Below, piece after piece: positions 9,893-21,739 of a DNA stretch of 64,000 nt. Each line of letters starts with the position of its first letter. Position 1 is the stretch's first letter. The notes under the pieces are model-generated. The model saw only the letters and a program-made list of their open reading frames with translations, searched no databases and was not told where the DNA came from. Made by a program: the position numbers and the translations under genes. Origin of the DNA: Heterohyrax brucei (taxonomy: Eukaryota; Chordata; Mammalia; Hyracoidea; Procaviidae); the NCBI GenBank assembly GCA_028571685.1, contig CM053144.1, positions 96,130,171 to 96,194,170 of the forward strand, written 5' to 3'.

Positions 9893-10789
9893 TCCTATCT
9901 GTACCTGAAAAACAGCTAATAAAATTCTCCTATTTAAATCACTTGAAAATAAATGGTTAGGGTAAGAGTCATTTAATTTTAAAAGAAACCCGGAGGATTT
10001 AGGTAAAGTGCTAAAGAATAGTTTGTGAGCCTGGCCACAGACTTTAATAATGATTTCTCTCCTCACAATATGATTATTACAAGACTGTGTGTTCAGCGAC
10101 TTACCCAAGGTTTAACTTTTCATTTAACATTTATAAGCCATTTTGCAACATACTTGGCACTATAAGACTTCACAGTTTCAGAAAGTAAATGGTATTTTCC
10201 TATTGGTCACTGGTGTGGAATTCTATCAGCTACGACTTGGCATTATTTCAAAGAACATTTTTCACTTTGTGTAAATTTTCCTTTTAGTGGTAAAGGTGTG
10301 AACAACACTGATATTTGGATTATAGGATCAGATTCATTATTCTGTGTTAATAATATGATCCAATCTTGGGATACAGAAACCAAGAGAGAAATGTGAGCTT
10401 GGGCCTTATCATATTCTTTTGGAGCAAATGAAAAACTTAATTTAACTGGAATTTATTTGGCATCTAGACTAGGCAGAGTCATTGACATTAACTGACATTT
10501 TTATTTCAAAGTATAAGAGGTAGGAAAGTCAGGGATTTGGGACCCTAGTATAATTTTACAATGAAAGAGCTTTCATATATTTAATATTGTAGTAATTTGA
10601 CACCAAATACTTAGTCGATTGGTGAATTAAAGCTAACAAGTGAATTTAGTGTGAACTCTCAAATGACCACCAACTTAAATGCCCTATCATGCTACACGGG
10701 ATGGGGGCGTGCCAAAAGTTATTACGGCTAGTTTTGCACATAATTCTGAAGCTCTTAAGTTTGTGAAAAGAAACAATTTTGTGTGCCTT
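9893..10789. other. Unassigned DNA
   Basis: I see no element or coding region. Confidence 0.55.
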
Positions 10790-11240
10790 ATAATTGTGGT
10801 TTTCAAAATGCAATAAAATATGATGGTTAAAAAGATGAGTTTTGAGGTCAGACAGGATATTGATACTAATTTGGACTTATACCTGCTCTGCACCTGTACA
10901 TAAATTACTTAATGTCTCCAAGCTTCAGTTTTAATGACTGTAAGAAGGAAATAATAATTCCTACCCCTTATCATGGTCAACTGGAAACCCTGGTAGTGTA
11001 ATGGGTAATAGCTACAGCTGCTAACCAAAAGGTTGACAGTTTTAATCCACCAGGTGCTCCTTGGAAACTTTGTAGGTTAGATCTACTTTGTCCTATAGAG
11101 TTGCTGAGTTGGAATTGACTCGACAGCAACAGATGTGTTTTTGATATTTGGTTTTAGGATGGTTGAGAGTATCAGTGTAATTAAAAAATATACCTTGCAT
11201 TTGATAGATACTCAACAGTACTAATGATGACTACTACATA
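10790..11240 (+). mobile_element. MIR relic split by an AfroSINE
   Basis: The left part (10790-10982) shows MIR order: gatggttaaaaagatgagtt, tttgaggtcagacaggatat, cataaattacttaatgtctc, cttcagttttaatgactgta and gaaataataattcctacccc. The right part (11155-11240) resumes with tgatagatactcaacagtac, the MIR segment that normally follows. The SINE sits between. Confidence 0.6.
10983..11153 (+). mobile_element. AfroSINE nested in MIR
   Basis: gaaaccctggtagtgtaatg head, gctaaccaaaaggttgacag, ccaccaggtgctccttggaa, and gttggaattgactcgacagc tail. Confidence 0.9.
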
Positions 11241-11249
11241 TGAAAATCA

Positions 11250-11404
11250 AAGCCAGTGCTGTTGAGTCAATTCCAACTCATAGTGACCATATAGAACAGA
11301 GTGGAACTGCCCAGTAGAAGTTCCAAGGATCACCTGATGGATTCAAACTGCTGACCTTTTGGTCAGTGGCCGTAGCACTTTACCATTATACCACAAGGGT
11401 TTCC
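11250..11404 (-). mobile_element. AfroSINE
   Basis: Reverse-complement copy with gtgctgttgagtcaattcca, acagagtggaactgcccagt, gatggattcaaactgctgac and head accattataccacaagggtt. Confidence 0.88.
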
Positions 11405-12197
11405 AATTACTACATATGTTTTTTTAACGATTAATCTGAAAGCACCGACTGGATAAGGGAACTCTTTCCTTACAGGGGAGCTATGTGAATATACAGAGTT
11501 CCATCTATAAGTGAGTGAGGTCAACTGACTTGTGTTGGGCAGTACAGGACAAAAGAGTCCTACTACAGTCTGGCACCACTTCTTTGAAGCAGTTTTTGTC
11601 CTGATTTCTATACTAGCACACACAGGTGTCAACCACATGCTGACTCTACGCTACACTCTGTACAGCAGTGCATTACATCCAGCGGTACACTGGCTCTCTC
11701 AGCAACACAGTGACACTGGCTCTCTCAGCAACACAGTGACAACAATAACCTTCTAGACTTACAGCATTTGCTAATTTTCTGGGTCTAAGTACTCCCACCA
11801 TAATCAATCATAATTCATCAGTATTTAATAACCAGCTCTCCTGTAGGAGACATCTCACGTACACCTCTGTGTAAGTTCTATTCTTCCCACCACACTTATA
11901 AATTTTTTGACAACCATCCTAGTGAGCATGTGTGTCTATCCCTGTCTGTCACTGAAAACTCATTGCCAGTAACCCATCTGGGAAGAGACTGTAAGACAGG
12001 CTCATAGTGTTACTGTGTGTCTCAAGTTGAGAAGCAAATTTTATCCTCATCCACAAACTTGAACTTCATGAAAGGATTAATAACATTTTCCCTCTTGGAA
12101 CATTGAAATGGGTACAAATGCTGGGACACAAATACGATGGAACCCTATAAGAGAAAAGGACAGTTAATTACTTTTTCTAAATCTTTTTTACTCAAGT
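11405..12197. other. Unassigned DNA with a short tandem duplication
   Basis: No transposon is recognised. The only structure is the 26-bp duplication at 11688-11739. Confidence 0.55.
11688..11739. repeat. Perfect 2 x 26-bp tandem duplication
   Basis: The 26-base unit starting cactggctctctcagc and ending acacagtga occurs at 11688-11713 and 11714-11739 without a mismatch. Confidence 0.95.
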
Positions 12198-12382
12198 ACC
12201 CAAACCAAACCACCAAACCAATCGCACTGCTGTCAAGTCAATTCCAACTCATAGCGACCTATAGTATAGAGTAGAACTGCCCCATAGAGTTTCCAAGGAG
12301 CACTTGGCAGATTTGAACTGCTGGCCTTTTGGTTAGCAACTGTAGCAGCTGTAGCACTTAACCACTATACCACCAGGTTTCC
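12198..12382 (-). mobile_element. AfroSINE with long tail
   Basis: Starts with an expanded tail (acccaaaccaaaccacc), then aattccaactcatagcgacc, agagtagaactgccccatag, and head cactataccaccaggtttcc. A short duplication (actgtagcagctgtagca) lies near 12341-12357. Confidence 0.9.
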
Positions 12383-12443
12383 ATGTATGCATATATGTTG
12401 GATTATTTCAAGACCTATGTCTCATAATATATTCCATCATATT

Positions 12444-14180
12444 ATGTTGTTGTTAGTTGCCACTGAGTCAGTTCCAACTTACAGTGGCCTCATATACAAG
12501 TGGACAAAATACTGCCCTGTCCCGTGCCATCTTTACAATCATTGTCATGCTTGAACTCATTGTTGAAGTCACTACTGCTAATCCATCTCCCATTGAGGGT
12601 CTTTCTCTTTCTCAGTGACTGTCTACTTTACTACCAAGCATGATGTCCTTCTACATTCTTGCTTATGAGGGGCATTCCACTTGTACTTCTTTCAAAATAA
12701 CTTTATTCACTCTTCTGCCAGTCTGTGGTGTATGTTCAATATTTTCCAACACCGCAATTCAAAGGCATCAGTTCTTCTTCAGTATTCCTTACTCATCACC
12801 CAGCTTTCACATGTGTTTGAAGCAATGGAAAACTCCATGACTTGGATCAAGTACATCTGAGTCTTCAAGGTGATGTCTTTGCTTTTCGACACTTTAAAGA
12901 GAACTTTTGCAACAGATTTGTCCAGTGCAATGCACTTTTCGAGTTTTTGACTGCTGCTTCCATGGGTGTGGATTGTGGATCCAAGTAATGTGAAATTCTT
13001 TGCAACTTCAATCTTTAACATGATGTTGTTTGTTGGTCCAGTTGTGAGGATTTTTATTTTCTTGATGCTGATGTATAACCCACACTGAAGGCTGTGGTCT
13101 TCAGTAAGTGCTTCAAGTCCTCTTTGTTTTCAGCCAGCAAGATTGTGCCATCTACATAGTAAAGGTTGTTAGTTCAATCCTCATGCTTTCTTGTTTTTTG
13201 CATGGTCCAACTTGTCAGATTATTTGCTCAGCATACAGATTGAGTAGGTATAGTGGAAGGTCACAACCAGTGTTGCATACCTTTCCTGGCTGAAAACCAC
13301 ACAGTGTCCCCTTTTTCTATTCTAACAACTGCCTCTTTGTCTGTGTACCACGTTTTTCATGAGCACAGTTAAACATTTTGGAATTTCCGTTCTTTCCAAT
13401 GTTATCCATAACTTGTTATGATTCATACAGTCAGATGGCTTTGCATAGTCAATAAAACATGGGTAAGTACTTTTTGGTATTCTCTGCTCTCAGCCAGGAT
13501 CCACCTAACATTAACAATGATAACCCTCATTTCGTGTCCTCTTCTGAAATCAGTTTGAGTTTCTAGCAGTTCCAGTTCTGTGTACTGCTGCAACCACCTT
13601 TGAGTGATCTTCAGCAAAATTTTACTTGAGTGTGATATTAATGATATTGTTCAATAGTTTCCATATTTGGCTGGATCACCTTTCTTGGAAACAGGCATAA
13701 ATACACATCTCTTCCAGGCAGTTGGCTGGATAGCTGTCTTCAGAATTTGTTGGCATAAACAATTGAGCGTTTCCAGCACTGCATCCGTTTGTCAAAACAT
13801 CTCAGTTGGTATTCTGTCAATTTATGGAGACTTATTTTTCATCAATGCCTTCAGTTTTGCTTGGGCTTCTTCTTTACAGTACCATTGGTTCCTGATGTGT
13901 GAACACTGACCAGTTCTTTTTAGTATAGTGTCTCTGTGTATTCATTCCAGCTTCTTTTGCTGCTTTCTGCATTGTTTAATATTTTTCCTATAAAATCATT
14001 CAATCTCACAACTCAAAGATTGAATTTTTTTTCAGTTCTTTCAGCTTGAGAAATGCTGGGCATATTCTTCCCTTTGGTTTTCTATCTCCAGGTCTTCACA
14101 TATGTCATTGTAATACTTTACTTTGTCTTTTTGAGCTGCCATTTGACATCTTCTCATCAGCTTTTTTATTTTTATTTTTA
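12444..14180 (-). mobile_element. RTE (BovB-like), 5'-truncated 1.7 kb copy
   Basis: The minus strand follows the second half of the RTE copy at 38340-40090 from the reverse transcriptase to the 3' end. Recognisable blocks are ggtatagtggaaggtcacaa, tttgttttcagccagcaaga, ttttcgacactttaaagaga, and the 3' end gttgttgttagttgcc at the left edge. The minus frame at 12779-13021 reads MLKIEVAKNFTLLGSTIHTH, the conserved region after the RT (VKDFILLGST-like). Stops break every frame. Confidence 0.8.
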
Positions 14181-14233
14181 CACTGTGGTATTTTATTATA
14201 CAGTATTATACTATATTTAGTATATTATCTTAT

Positions 14234-14395
14234 GGAAACCCTGGTGGTGCAGTGGGTTAAGTGCTATATCTGCTAACCAAAATGTCAGCAGTTCAAATCC
14301 ACCAGATGCTCCTTGGAAACTCTTTGGGGAAGTTCTACTCTGACCTCTAGGGTCACTATGAGTCAGACCCAACTTGATGGCAGTGGGGTTTTTGG
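14234..14395 (+). mobile_element. AfroSINE
   Basis: gaaaccctggtggtgcagtg head, gcagttcaaatccaccagat B-box side, gaagttctactctgacctct, and cttgatggcagtggggtttt tail. Confidence 0.92.
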
Positions 14396-14770
14396 GGGGT
14401 TGATACTATATTATATCTAGATAAAAAAAACACAATCATCATTTGTTGTTTATAATGATTATATTAAATATAAAGACAGAACTTTATTAATTACAGTATG
14501 TTTATAATTCTTGCATTTATAAATGCTATTAAATAATTTGTGAATGTGTTTTATCATATTTTGGGTTAAAGTATAATCCCTGATGCTATTTTTGGAGAAA
14601 AAATTAGCTAAATTGTAGCAGTCTAGTGCAAAAGAATGTTCATTTTGAATAGAAGTATAATTGAAATAATTGTATTTTTTATTGTAATTGAATTTTCCTT
14701 GTGTCTTTAGCAGTAATGGTGACGTATAGAATTAATTTCTTTTACATTTTGTGTTTTGGTTCTACTCCAG

Positions 14771-14960
14771 ACCAAACCCACTGAGGTCAAGTCGATTTTC
14801 ACTCACTGCAACCCTGTAGGACACCACAGAAGTGCCGCATGGGGTTTCCAGATCTCCTACTCTTTACAGATGTAGACCGCCACATCTTTCTCCTATAGCT
14901 GCTGCTGGTGATTTTGAACCAGCAGCTGCACATTTTAATCACTCTTCCACCATGGCTTCT
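14771..14960 (-). mobile_element. AfroSINE, divergent long-middle variant
   Basis: Tail accaaacccactgaggtcaa, ccgcatggggtttccagatc, a variant middle (cgccacatctttctcctata) and gattttgaaccagcagctgc. The head is worn. Confidence 0.75.
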
Positions 14961-15109
14961 TGTGGCTTGACTATATTCCCTTAAATATTCTCGAGATAGG
15001 AAAAAAAAAGAAAGTTTTTTTTTTTTTTTTTTTTTTTTAAGTCCTGGAATTGATTTCTGGCAGTGCAGTTTTCCTAGGTCAGTTTCAGTGGGAAAGCCTG
15101 GCCTGTAGA
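14961..15109. repeat. T24 tract and flanks
   Basis: A run of 24 T occupies 15015-15038, preceded by an A-rich stretch (15001-15009). No clear transposon is attached on either side. Confidence 0.6.
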
Positions 15110-15163
15110 TCTGAGTTGCAGTCAGTCGACAACGATGAGATGGCAGTGGGTTTGGTTTACACT
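15110..15163 (+). mobile_element. AfroSINE 3' end fragment
   Basis: The piece ctgagttgcagtcagtcgac followed by gatggcagtgggtttggttt carries the SINE tail only. The sequence upstream is too worn to call. Confidence 0.4.
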
Positions 15164-16202
15164 ATTCTTGCTGGCTCAGGATCAGGAATTACCTTAATTT
15201 TCAACCACAGCCTGTATTAAATACCTCTATCATGCGGGCACCAGAATGGTAATTTGGGAGTGGGTGTCATTGACAGTGTCTGTGACTTTACTTTCCTTCA
15301 AGGAGTTTTGAGCTGCCTATGAGGCACTTGGCACATGAGAGACATGTGAACAGATTTGTTGCTGTTTTATTATAATCCTGCAATTCACCGTATGTCAGAG
15401 CTTCCTCACTTGGCTAGTTTCAGCTATGCAAGGTTATTTTAAGGAAACGATTGGTGATTAATAGCAGAATTCTTTGAAATGTCTTTAGGAAGAAAAACTC
15501 TGTGTCCAGGCGTTTCTCTTACTATATCTAGGAAAGGACAGAAGAACTGAGAACTGAGCCTGTGTGGTGGTAGAGCTCAGAAAGTAACATGTGTTTCCTG
15601 CTTCCTATCTCAGCTTTTCTATCTGTAATAACACAAAGAACCCGTAGCTTTAAACAAGGAAGACTGAGGGTTAGAAATACACAGCATCAAACAGCCAGAA
15701 CGCAGCTAGGACTTGAAGATTAATTCAGGTTGAACTGAAAGAGCAGTTTCCATAACTTGGTGTAGATCTCAGTGTGAGCTGAGAAAATGAGATATCCTAA
15801 TGCAGCAAAGAGAGAATCATTGATTTTGTGGGGCAGTTAATAGCGCAAACGAGGTTTCTTTGAAGCAAGAAGCTCTGCCACAGGAAAGAAAGGCAGCATC
15901 TCTGAAAATAGAAGTGAGGGAGAATTTGGGAATAAGAGCAAAGATTCTAGGATATTTTTAATTTGATTTTGGGGAGTCTGGATATCTAACTTTTGCAGAT
16001 ATTGTTCCAGCTAAGAGACTGGAAAGAAAAACAGAGAGAAGCTGAAAGTCTATTATGAAACTCTTTTCAAATATTATTTTTTCCAACAACTTCATTCTTT
16101 GGTATATGGATTTTCATTCTCTTTTGCCATTAAATTCAAGAGCATAGCTATGTGTGGATTATAGTGCAGTATCTGGGTCCTGAACTTCAAAATGTAGATG
16201 GA
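15164..16202. other. Mostly unassigned, possible MIR trace
   Basis: The phrase ggaagactgagggttagaaa followed by aacagccagaacgcagctag (about 15655-15735) resembles the MIR 3' half. The rest shows no element or coding region. Confidence 0.4.
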
Positions 16203-16306
16203 TTTTAAAATGATATGAATTGCTGTAATGAATATGTCAGACTTAAAAAAATGATGAATTTTAAAATGATATGAATTGGTATAATGAATATGTCAGAATT
16301 AAACTC
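16203..16306. repeat. Tandem duplication, period 56 bp
   Basis: The block ttttaaaatgatatgaattg continuing to aatgaatatgtcaga occurs at 16203-16243 and again at 16259-16299, with about three changes (gctgt/ggtat, gac/gaa). Confidence 0.9.
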
Positions 16307-16429
16307 AGATGAGATAATTCATAAAAAAATTCACAATGTGTCCAGGTCTCTGCACAAGGCAGAGGGGGCCCAAAGCGGGTTTGTTCAGACCTTTGAGCTG
16401 TATTCAAGGTCACTGAGTCATTCTAGCAA

Positions 16430-16585
16430 GGAGTTACCTCTTACTGAGTACTTATCAGGTGTGAGGTACTGTGGTAGTGAGCACTAATGTTTCCCCACAA
16501 CAACTCTATGAAAAAGGTTGCAAAATTCTGCTACAGAAATGTTTGCAGCAGTGAAGCAGTATGTGGCAGATTGCACAGCTAATAA
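16430..16585 (+). mobile_element. MIR relic
   Basis: The order ttactgagtacttatcaggt, gtgaggtactgtggtagtg, acaacaactctatgaaaaag and cagattgcacagctaataat follows the MIR 3' half. Confidence 0.55.
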
Positions 16586-16689
16586 TGGCAGGTCCATATG
16601 GGCCTTTCTCCGAATGCCGGTGCTGCCCAGTGGAGCACGCTGCCTCTCCAGCAGGGAAGTACTGTACGGGTGTAAGCTAACAGGGTTGA

Positions 16690-16845
16690 CAAGGCTCGTT
16701 ACACACATTATGTCATTAGAATCTCATTGTAATTCTGGGATGTAGATATTGCTATTCTTATTTTTCAAATGTGGAAATGAAAGCTGAATATGATTATGTA
16801 ACTCATTGTAAACTCCAAGGGGCGGAGCTAGGTGCCTGAATTCGT
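16690..16845 (+). mobile_element. MIR relic
   Basis: The order cattatgtcattagaatctc, gggatgtagatattgctatt, atttttcaaatgtggaaatg and ggggcggagctaggtgcctg follows the MIR 3' half. It lies 100 bp after another MIR in the same orientation. Confidence 0.6.
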
Positions 16846-17639
16846 ATCTTCTGTTTGGCCACTGGCATAATTATCTACAGGTGCTTCTTGACAGCCCAGG
16901 CATTCCAAGCTAAGACAGTAATGTCTTCTACCCATTAAAATCTTAAGGTCAAATGTTGGCTTAAATTCACCTTTCATCATCTTCTATCTCTCCCCTTTCC
17001 TTTCTTCCTCAAAGATCTCCAGAAGTTTGATTGATTTCTCTCTTGTTAAAGCCACCACTATAATCTGCCTGGTCTTCTGTCTCAGGACCTACTGTGGAGC
17101 TACATCCCAGTTTTCCAGCTTCTGTGTTGCCTTCAAAGTTAGCGTTCAAGCTTCCATTATCTTTATAGGATTTTCAATATTATTATCCAAAAGAAGAAAA
17201 GAAATAATGGTTAATTTAAGAAACACTGAAGAAAGCGTAAGATTTAAAATATCTTAAAAAACAAAAGGCTAGTTATGGTTGAGCTAGTTCTCTATGAGTC
17301 AAGGAATTTGTCCATTCATTCATGATTTTCTAGCTTGATTCATAGTTCTTGTGTTTGTGTCCTTTTTAATCATTTTTCACACCAAGTCATTTGGTGTTTC
17401 AAAAACTTGCCATGAAAAGATAATCTCATGTTTGACTTCAATGATGTTTGCCACTGCATCCCAAGCCATGGATTAATGGCATACCATCCTCTAAAGGTAA
17501 GTCATTCATTTTCAAATCCAGCTCAGTCAGAAAATCATTATCATTTCTCTAAGGATATTTTTGCCTTCAAACACTTCTAGTATAAACAACATACTGCCTA
17601 ATTTCGTTAGCTGTAGACAATGGAATCCACTCTAGCTAA
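16846..17639. other. Unassigned DNA
   Basis: No gene or recognisable element. The part near 17030-17150 (cctggtcttctgtctcagga) could be a worn L2 but is not convincing. Confidence 0.5.
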
Positions 17640-18170
17640 ATTAAGCAGACTTGTTAAGGACATAGGATGCTCAGGATGAAGAAACCGATTAGAGTTTGTG
17701 TTGGTTATTCTTTGGTAGCTTTCCTCTTGCCCCTAGTCCCAGTACATTCCTTGCTCTGCTGTGCCCCAGGACCCAGACCGCCATGGACTGCATTAGGTGG
17801 TCCCTTCACCTGTGTGCTTCCTGTTGGCACCAACCAATAGAAACACCAGGCAGAAATTCAGAGGACAGAAGAAGGGAGAAGTTGGGTGTTTGTTTCTCTT
17901 TTGTTTTATTGGCAATTTTAGGTTTGGGCAGTAGCTGCATTTATCATGGGTTATTCCCTTTGGAATAAGGTAGAAGGGACCTTAACTTTCTCTAAACTGC
18001 TCTAGTCTCCTCAGACCTGGGGGGTGGTTAGCCATATCTGCTTAATCATCACTTTTTGATTTTCTTAAATTTGTGCATGCTCTGCAAATAGACCTTCTAT
18101 TAAGTTATCTTCAGGCATCCCCTCTGAGAGTGCTGTTTGTTTTCTGGTGGGATCCTGACTAATAAAGTTG
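17640..18170 (+). mobile_element. Ancient interspersed repeat, family not named
   Basis: The region resembles a common old mammalian repeat: ggcaccaaccaatagaaac, ggacagaagaagggagaagt, and an end reading tgctgtttgttttctggtgg then gatcctgactaataaag. I recognise this order but cannot name the family. The 113-codon minus frame just after it (18100-18441) has no similarity I recognise. Confidence 0.4.
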
Positions 18171-18389
18171 TTACTAAGCTGACACCAGTATCATGTCCTG
18201 CCTCTGCGAATACTAGGAATTTGCCAGTTATGAAGGTGCCACCCCAGCTGCCAACTCCAGAACATGCCATTGTTTTCCACGGACAGTAAACTGCTGAATC
18301 AGGAACTGCTGCTACAGCTATGAAACCCAGATCAAGATTGCTACTACTGTGATCCAACCCAATTGCGTGTGACCTTTGTTTCTTACCTT

Positions 18390-18665
18390 CTCCATGTAAC
18401 TCAGAATTTCTATCACTTACACAGCAGGGAGGAGGAGACAAATGATCTTTTGGATTTTATGCTTGGGAGGCAGGATTTATATGTCTCTTCAAGTGTAGAG
18501 GGTTGTTCAGAATACTTGGGAGATGAGCAGGAGATAGAAATAAACTATCTGGGTTGAACTATTACATTTTTGTCTCTGCTACAGAAGCTTAGCCTTCAGC
18601 TCAAAAAGTGTAAATCCAAAACAAACAAACAAAATATGATTTCAACATAACATATGATTTGTAAA
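18390..18665 (+). mobile_element. Ancient LTR-like repeat (pair with 20575-20905)
   Basis: The block gaaataaactatctgggttg, tttgtctctgctacagaagc, ttagccttcagctc and aatccaaaacaaac is about three-quarters identical to 20771-20880. The aataaact poly(A)-type signal followed by a ttacagaagcttag end recalls old MaLR-type LTRs. Confidence 0.4.
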
Positions 18666-20484
18666 TGACTGATTATCCAATACATAAGGTAAGCACAGTG
18701 CATACTTTGCTTATCAGGTCATCTATATTGAACAACTTCACATTTTTCTCACCATGTCAGAGCTTTTGGCTTCTCCCCCAACCCCACAGCACCTTCTTAC
18801 AGAATGACAACCTCTTTTCAAATTTACAGTCCATGACAGGGATGGATGTCCTAGGAAGTAAGGTAAGCATGGACTTACTTGAGCTTATATACTAATCTGT
18901 AGTGAACTGTCCCTGCAAATTAATACATAAGCACAAGTAAACGCATGTCTGGAGATGTGTGACATGGCAGATGGTCACTTTTTAACCGTCATTTTAGTGG
19001 GGGTTTTTGTGAGTTAGGATTATATTTATTCAACTGACTACGCATGCCTGAAGCTAAGTTTTCTTGTTTCTTCTTTCCTGACTTCCTTTATTTGTTCTTT
19101 TTGCTCATCGTTAGGTGCCTTTTCTTTTGCCTTGGAATCAATTCCTCAACCAGCATTTAAAAACACCTCTTTACACTAGAGATAAGAGCTCTAGTATGAC
19201 AGAGGCTCACTTTTTACTGAAGACTCAGGACTGCTCCTCTTTGGTCCAAGAAAGCTTGGATTTCTTCTAAGAGACAGAAGTAACAATCTAAATCTGGGAC
19301 TTATTAATGTGTAGAGCACTCATTGTCAAAGTGTAGACCACTAGGAATCACAGTATACTTTCAGGTTTGTGATAGTTTTTCCTCTTCTATGTATGTATCG
19401 GCAAAACTGACTTTTCTTCACAAATTTCAGCCAAAATAATGTATCTTGACAGGTTGAATGTAGAAGCCAATATGAGAATTCAGCTGTCTCCAGATAAGCC
19501 TGAATAGTTTTGGGGGAAGAAAGTGATTTTTTCAGGATGTGTTGAAAATATAGATATTTCTACATTTATTGTTCTAAAATGAATTGATAAATACATATTT
19601 AATTTTTTCTTAGTTTTGCTCTCTAAAACAATACAGTAATTACAAAAAAATATAGCATTCATAGGCAAAAGCCCTTTGGGGTCATCAATAATTTCTAAGA
19701 GTTTTAAAGAATCTTAAGATCAAACATTTAAAAACATCTGGTGTAGAGTGCTGTTTATTTGGACAGATCTGAGTGTAAATCAGACAATAGTTGATAAGAT
19801 AAATTGAGCCTTGCTACAGCTACTACATTTGGAGGCCCATAAATAGTTTAAAACTCAATTTAATTTTCATCAGTGACTCGTATGGTCTAATTTTATCTCT
19901 TTTATTAGGCCTCCAACTCTTCAGATGATAAAAACAGCCAGTCAAGAAGATCAGAAACCTCTAATTTCCCCAATTAATCAAATCACATCAAGCCTACCAT
20001 TAAAAGTAGTCAGGAAAAATGTGCCAGACCTTCATTCTGTTTAATTGATCAATTCCTTTAAATCCATGTAACCTTCATAATGTTACTCAGGTCTGTACAA
20101 ATTAGATCATAAATCTTAATTAAAGTCAAATTTAAAATCCATTACAAGTACATAGCTTTAAATTACCTAATAATGTTGCTGAATAATTTATCTAGCTGCT
20201 ACTCTAGTTATTAACCCATATTTTTAAAAGCAATTCCAAGTAATTATTGAAAAAAAATTCAGAATATTTGACCAACAGTAATAATAATGTAACAGAGACA
20301 CAGCAAGTTTAGAAAAGCAATCCTTTATTCTTTATGAGCTCCATTATAGACCAATTACAGTGTCCCTAAGCTTTCACATGGACTAAATAGCAATGTTGGT
20401 ATCACTAAGGTTACATCTTGTGGGGAAAAGGTCTTACATTTCCAAAATAATAAGAAAATTGACTCAAAGTAATATCATGGATCA
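18666..20484. other. Unassigned DNA, 1.8 kb
   Basis: No gene, transposon or ordered repeat is recognised. This is one of the longest stretches without an obvious mobile element, with A/T-rich parts at 19560-19660 and 20060-20280. Confidence 0.55.
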
Positions 20485-20572
20485 AAGCTAAAAACCAATG
20501 CCATCGAGTTGATTCTGACTCACAGAGACCCTATAGGATGGAGTAGAACTGCTCCATAGAGTTTCATGGTTG
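20485..20572 (-). mobile_element. AfroSINE, 5'-truncated
   Basis: Tail side only: ccaatgccatcgagttgatt, gactcacagagaccctatag, gagtagaactgctccataga. It stops before the B-box region. Confidence 0.8.
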
Positions 20573-20574
20573 TG

Positions 20575-20905
20575 GCTGCTAATTGCAGCTAGATACATGG
20601 CTGCCTGACTAGAGATTACATTTCTCAGACTCCTTTGCAGCTATATAGTCATGGGAGTAATGTGAGTTAAGGCACTGTTAGAACCCATAAGGCTGGTAGG
20701 GCCACCCTTCTAGCCCGAGTCCTAAAATAACTTTGTGTAGCACTCTACATCTATCTGAACTCAGTGATTACATGAAGAGAAATAAACTTTACTTTGGTTG
20801 AAGCATCACAAATGTTGCCTCTGTTGTTACAGAAGCTTAGTTTTCAACTCAACAAATACAAATCCAAAGCAAAAAAATAAGATTTTAACATGTCATCATA
20901 AATGA
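20575..20905 (+). mobile_element. Ancient LTR-like repeat
   Basis: Starts tggctgcctgactagagatt, acatttctcagactcctttg, cagctatatagtcatgggag, then gaaataaactttactttggt and gttacagaagcttagttttc. The order is that of a common old mammalian LTR-like repeat; I cannot name the family. Its second half is repeated at 18520-18660. Confidence 0.45.
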
Positions 20906-21027
20906 GTTATATAGCTATCTGTATCTGCCATTGTATAATTATATTAAATATTCCAATTAATAGGCTTCACTGTATTATATTTTTATATTTTAAAATGCTT
21001 ATTCACTTTTTCACCCATAATTATACA

Positions 21028-21152
21028 TACTGCTGTTGAGTAGAGTCTGACTCATAGCAACCGTATAAGACAAGGTAGAACTACGCCATGGGGTTTCCAA
21101 AGAGCAGCTGGTGGATTTGAACTGCTGACATTTTGGTTAGCAGCCAAACTCC
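21028..21152 (-). mobile_element. AfroSINE, head-truncated on the minus strand
   Basis: tactgctgttgagtagagtc, gactcatagcaaccgtataa, ctacgccatggggtttccaa, tggtggatttgaactgctga. It ends at ttagcagccaaactc, before the head. Confidence 0.82.
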
Positions 21153-21370
21153 TAGTAATTAAAAAACATTAAAAATTGTAAACATGTCCAATTTAGAGCT
21201 ATACAGAAATAAATATTTAGTTTCTCATCTTCTAGTTATAGCTGAGTAAAATCTAACCTACTAGAAGTCTCAATGGCTGTTCTGTAGGGTTACAAATATG
21301 AAAATGAATTTGTATATACTTCTTATAAATAGAAAATCTAAGTATCCAGATGTGGGCAGGACTAGTCTAG

Positions 21371-21692
21371 ATTGTTGTTGAATCAGCACAACTCATGCCA
21401 ACCCCTTGCACAACTGAACCAAATGAGGCCTGGTCAGGTGCCATCCCCATGACAGGTTATAGATCAAACTGTTATAGCTGTAGGGTTTTTATTAGCTGAT
21501 TTTCAGAAGTAGGTCACCAGGCCTTTCTTCCTAGTCTCTCTTAGTCTAGATGCACTACTGAAACCTGCTAAGTATGATAGCTAGTTTAGCCTGGATGAGT
21601 GATGGCTGTTCATGAAGTACATTGGTGGGGAATCAAACGTCAGCCTCCGCTGTGTAAAGGAATTGAATTCTACTAGTAAACCACCAACGCTT
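21371..21692 (-). mobile_element. tRNA-Gly-headed SINE with RTE body
   Basis: The minus-strand equivalent of the element at 307-620. The tail is at 21371 (attgttgttgaatcagcaca) and the RTE-like middle reads tcaccaggcctttcttccta and gtctctcttagtctagatgc. The tRNA-like head at the right is attggtggggaatcaaacgt (B box) and ttctactagtaaaccaccaa (A box side). The B box is better kept than in the first copy. Confidence 0.65.
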
Positions 21693-21739
21693 CATTAGTC
21701 CAGATGAGATCTTCTTATTTTGTGCTCTCCATAGCAACT

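Noticed and set aside
14045..14276. Plus-strand hydrophobic frames in the RTE copy at 12444-14180 as membrane proteins
   Set aside because: The RTE is coded on the minus strand there; plus-strand hydrophobic frames are antisense artefacts.
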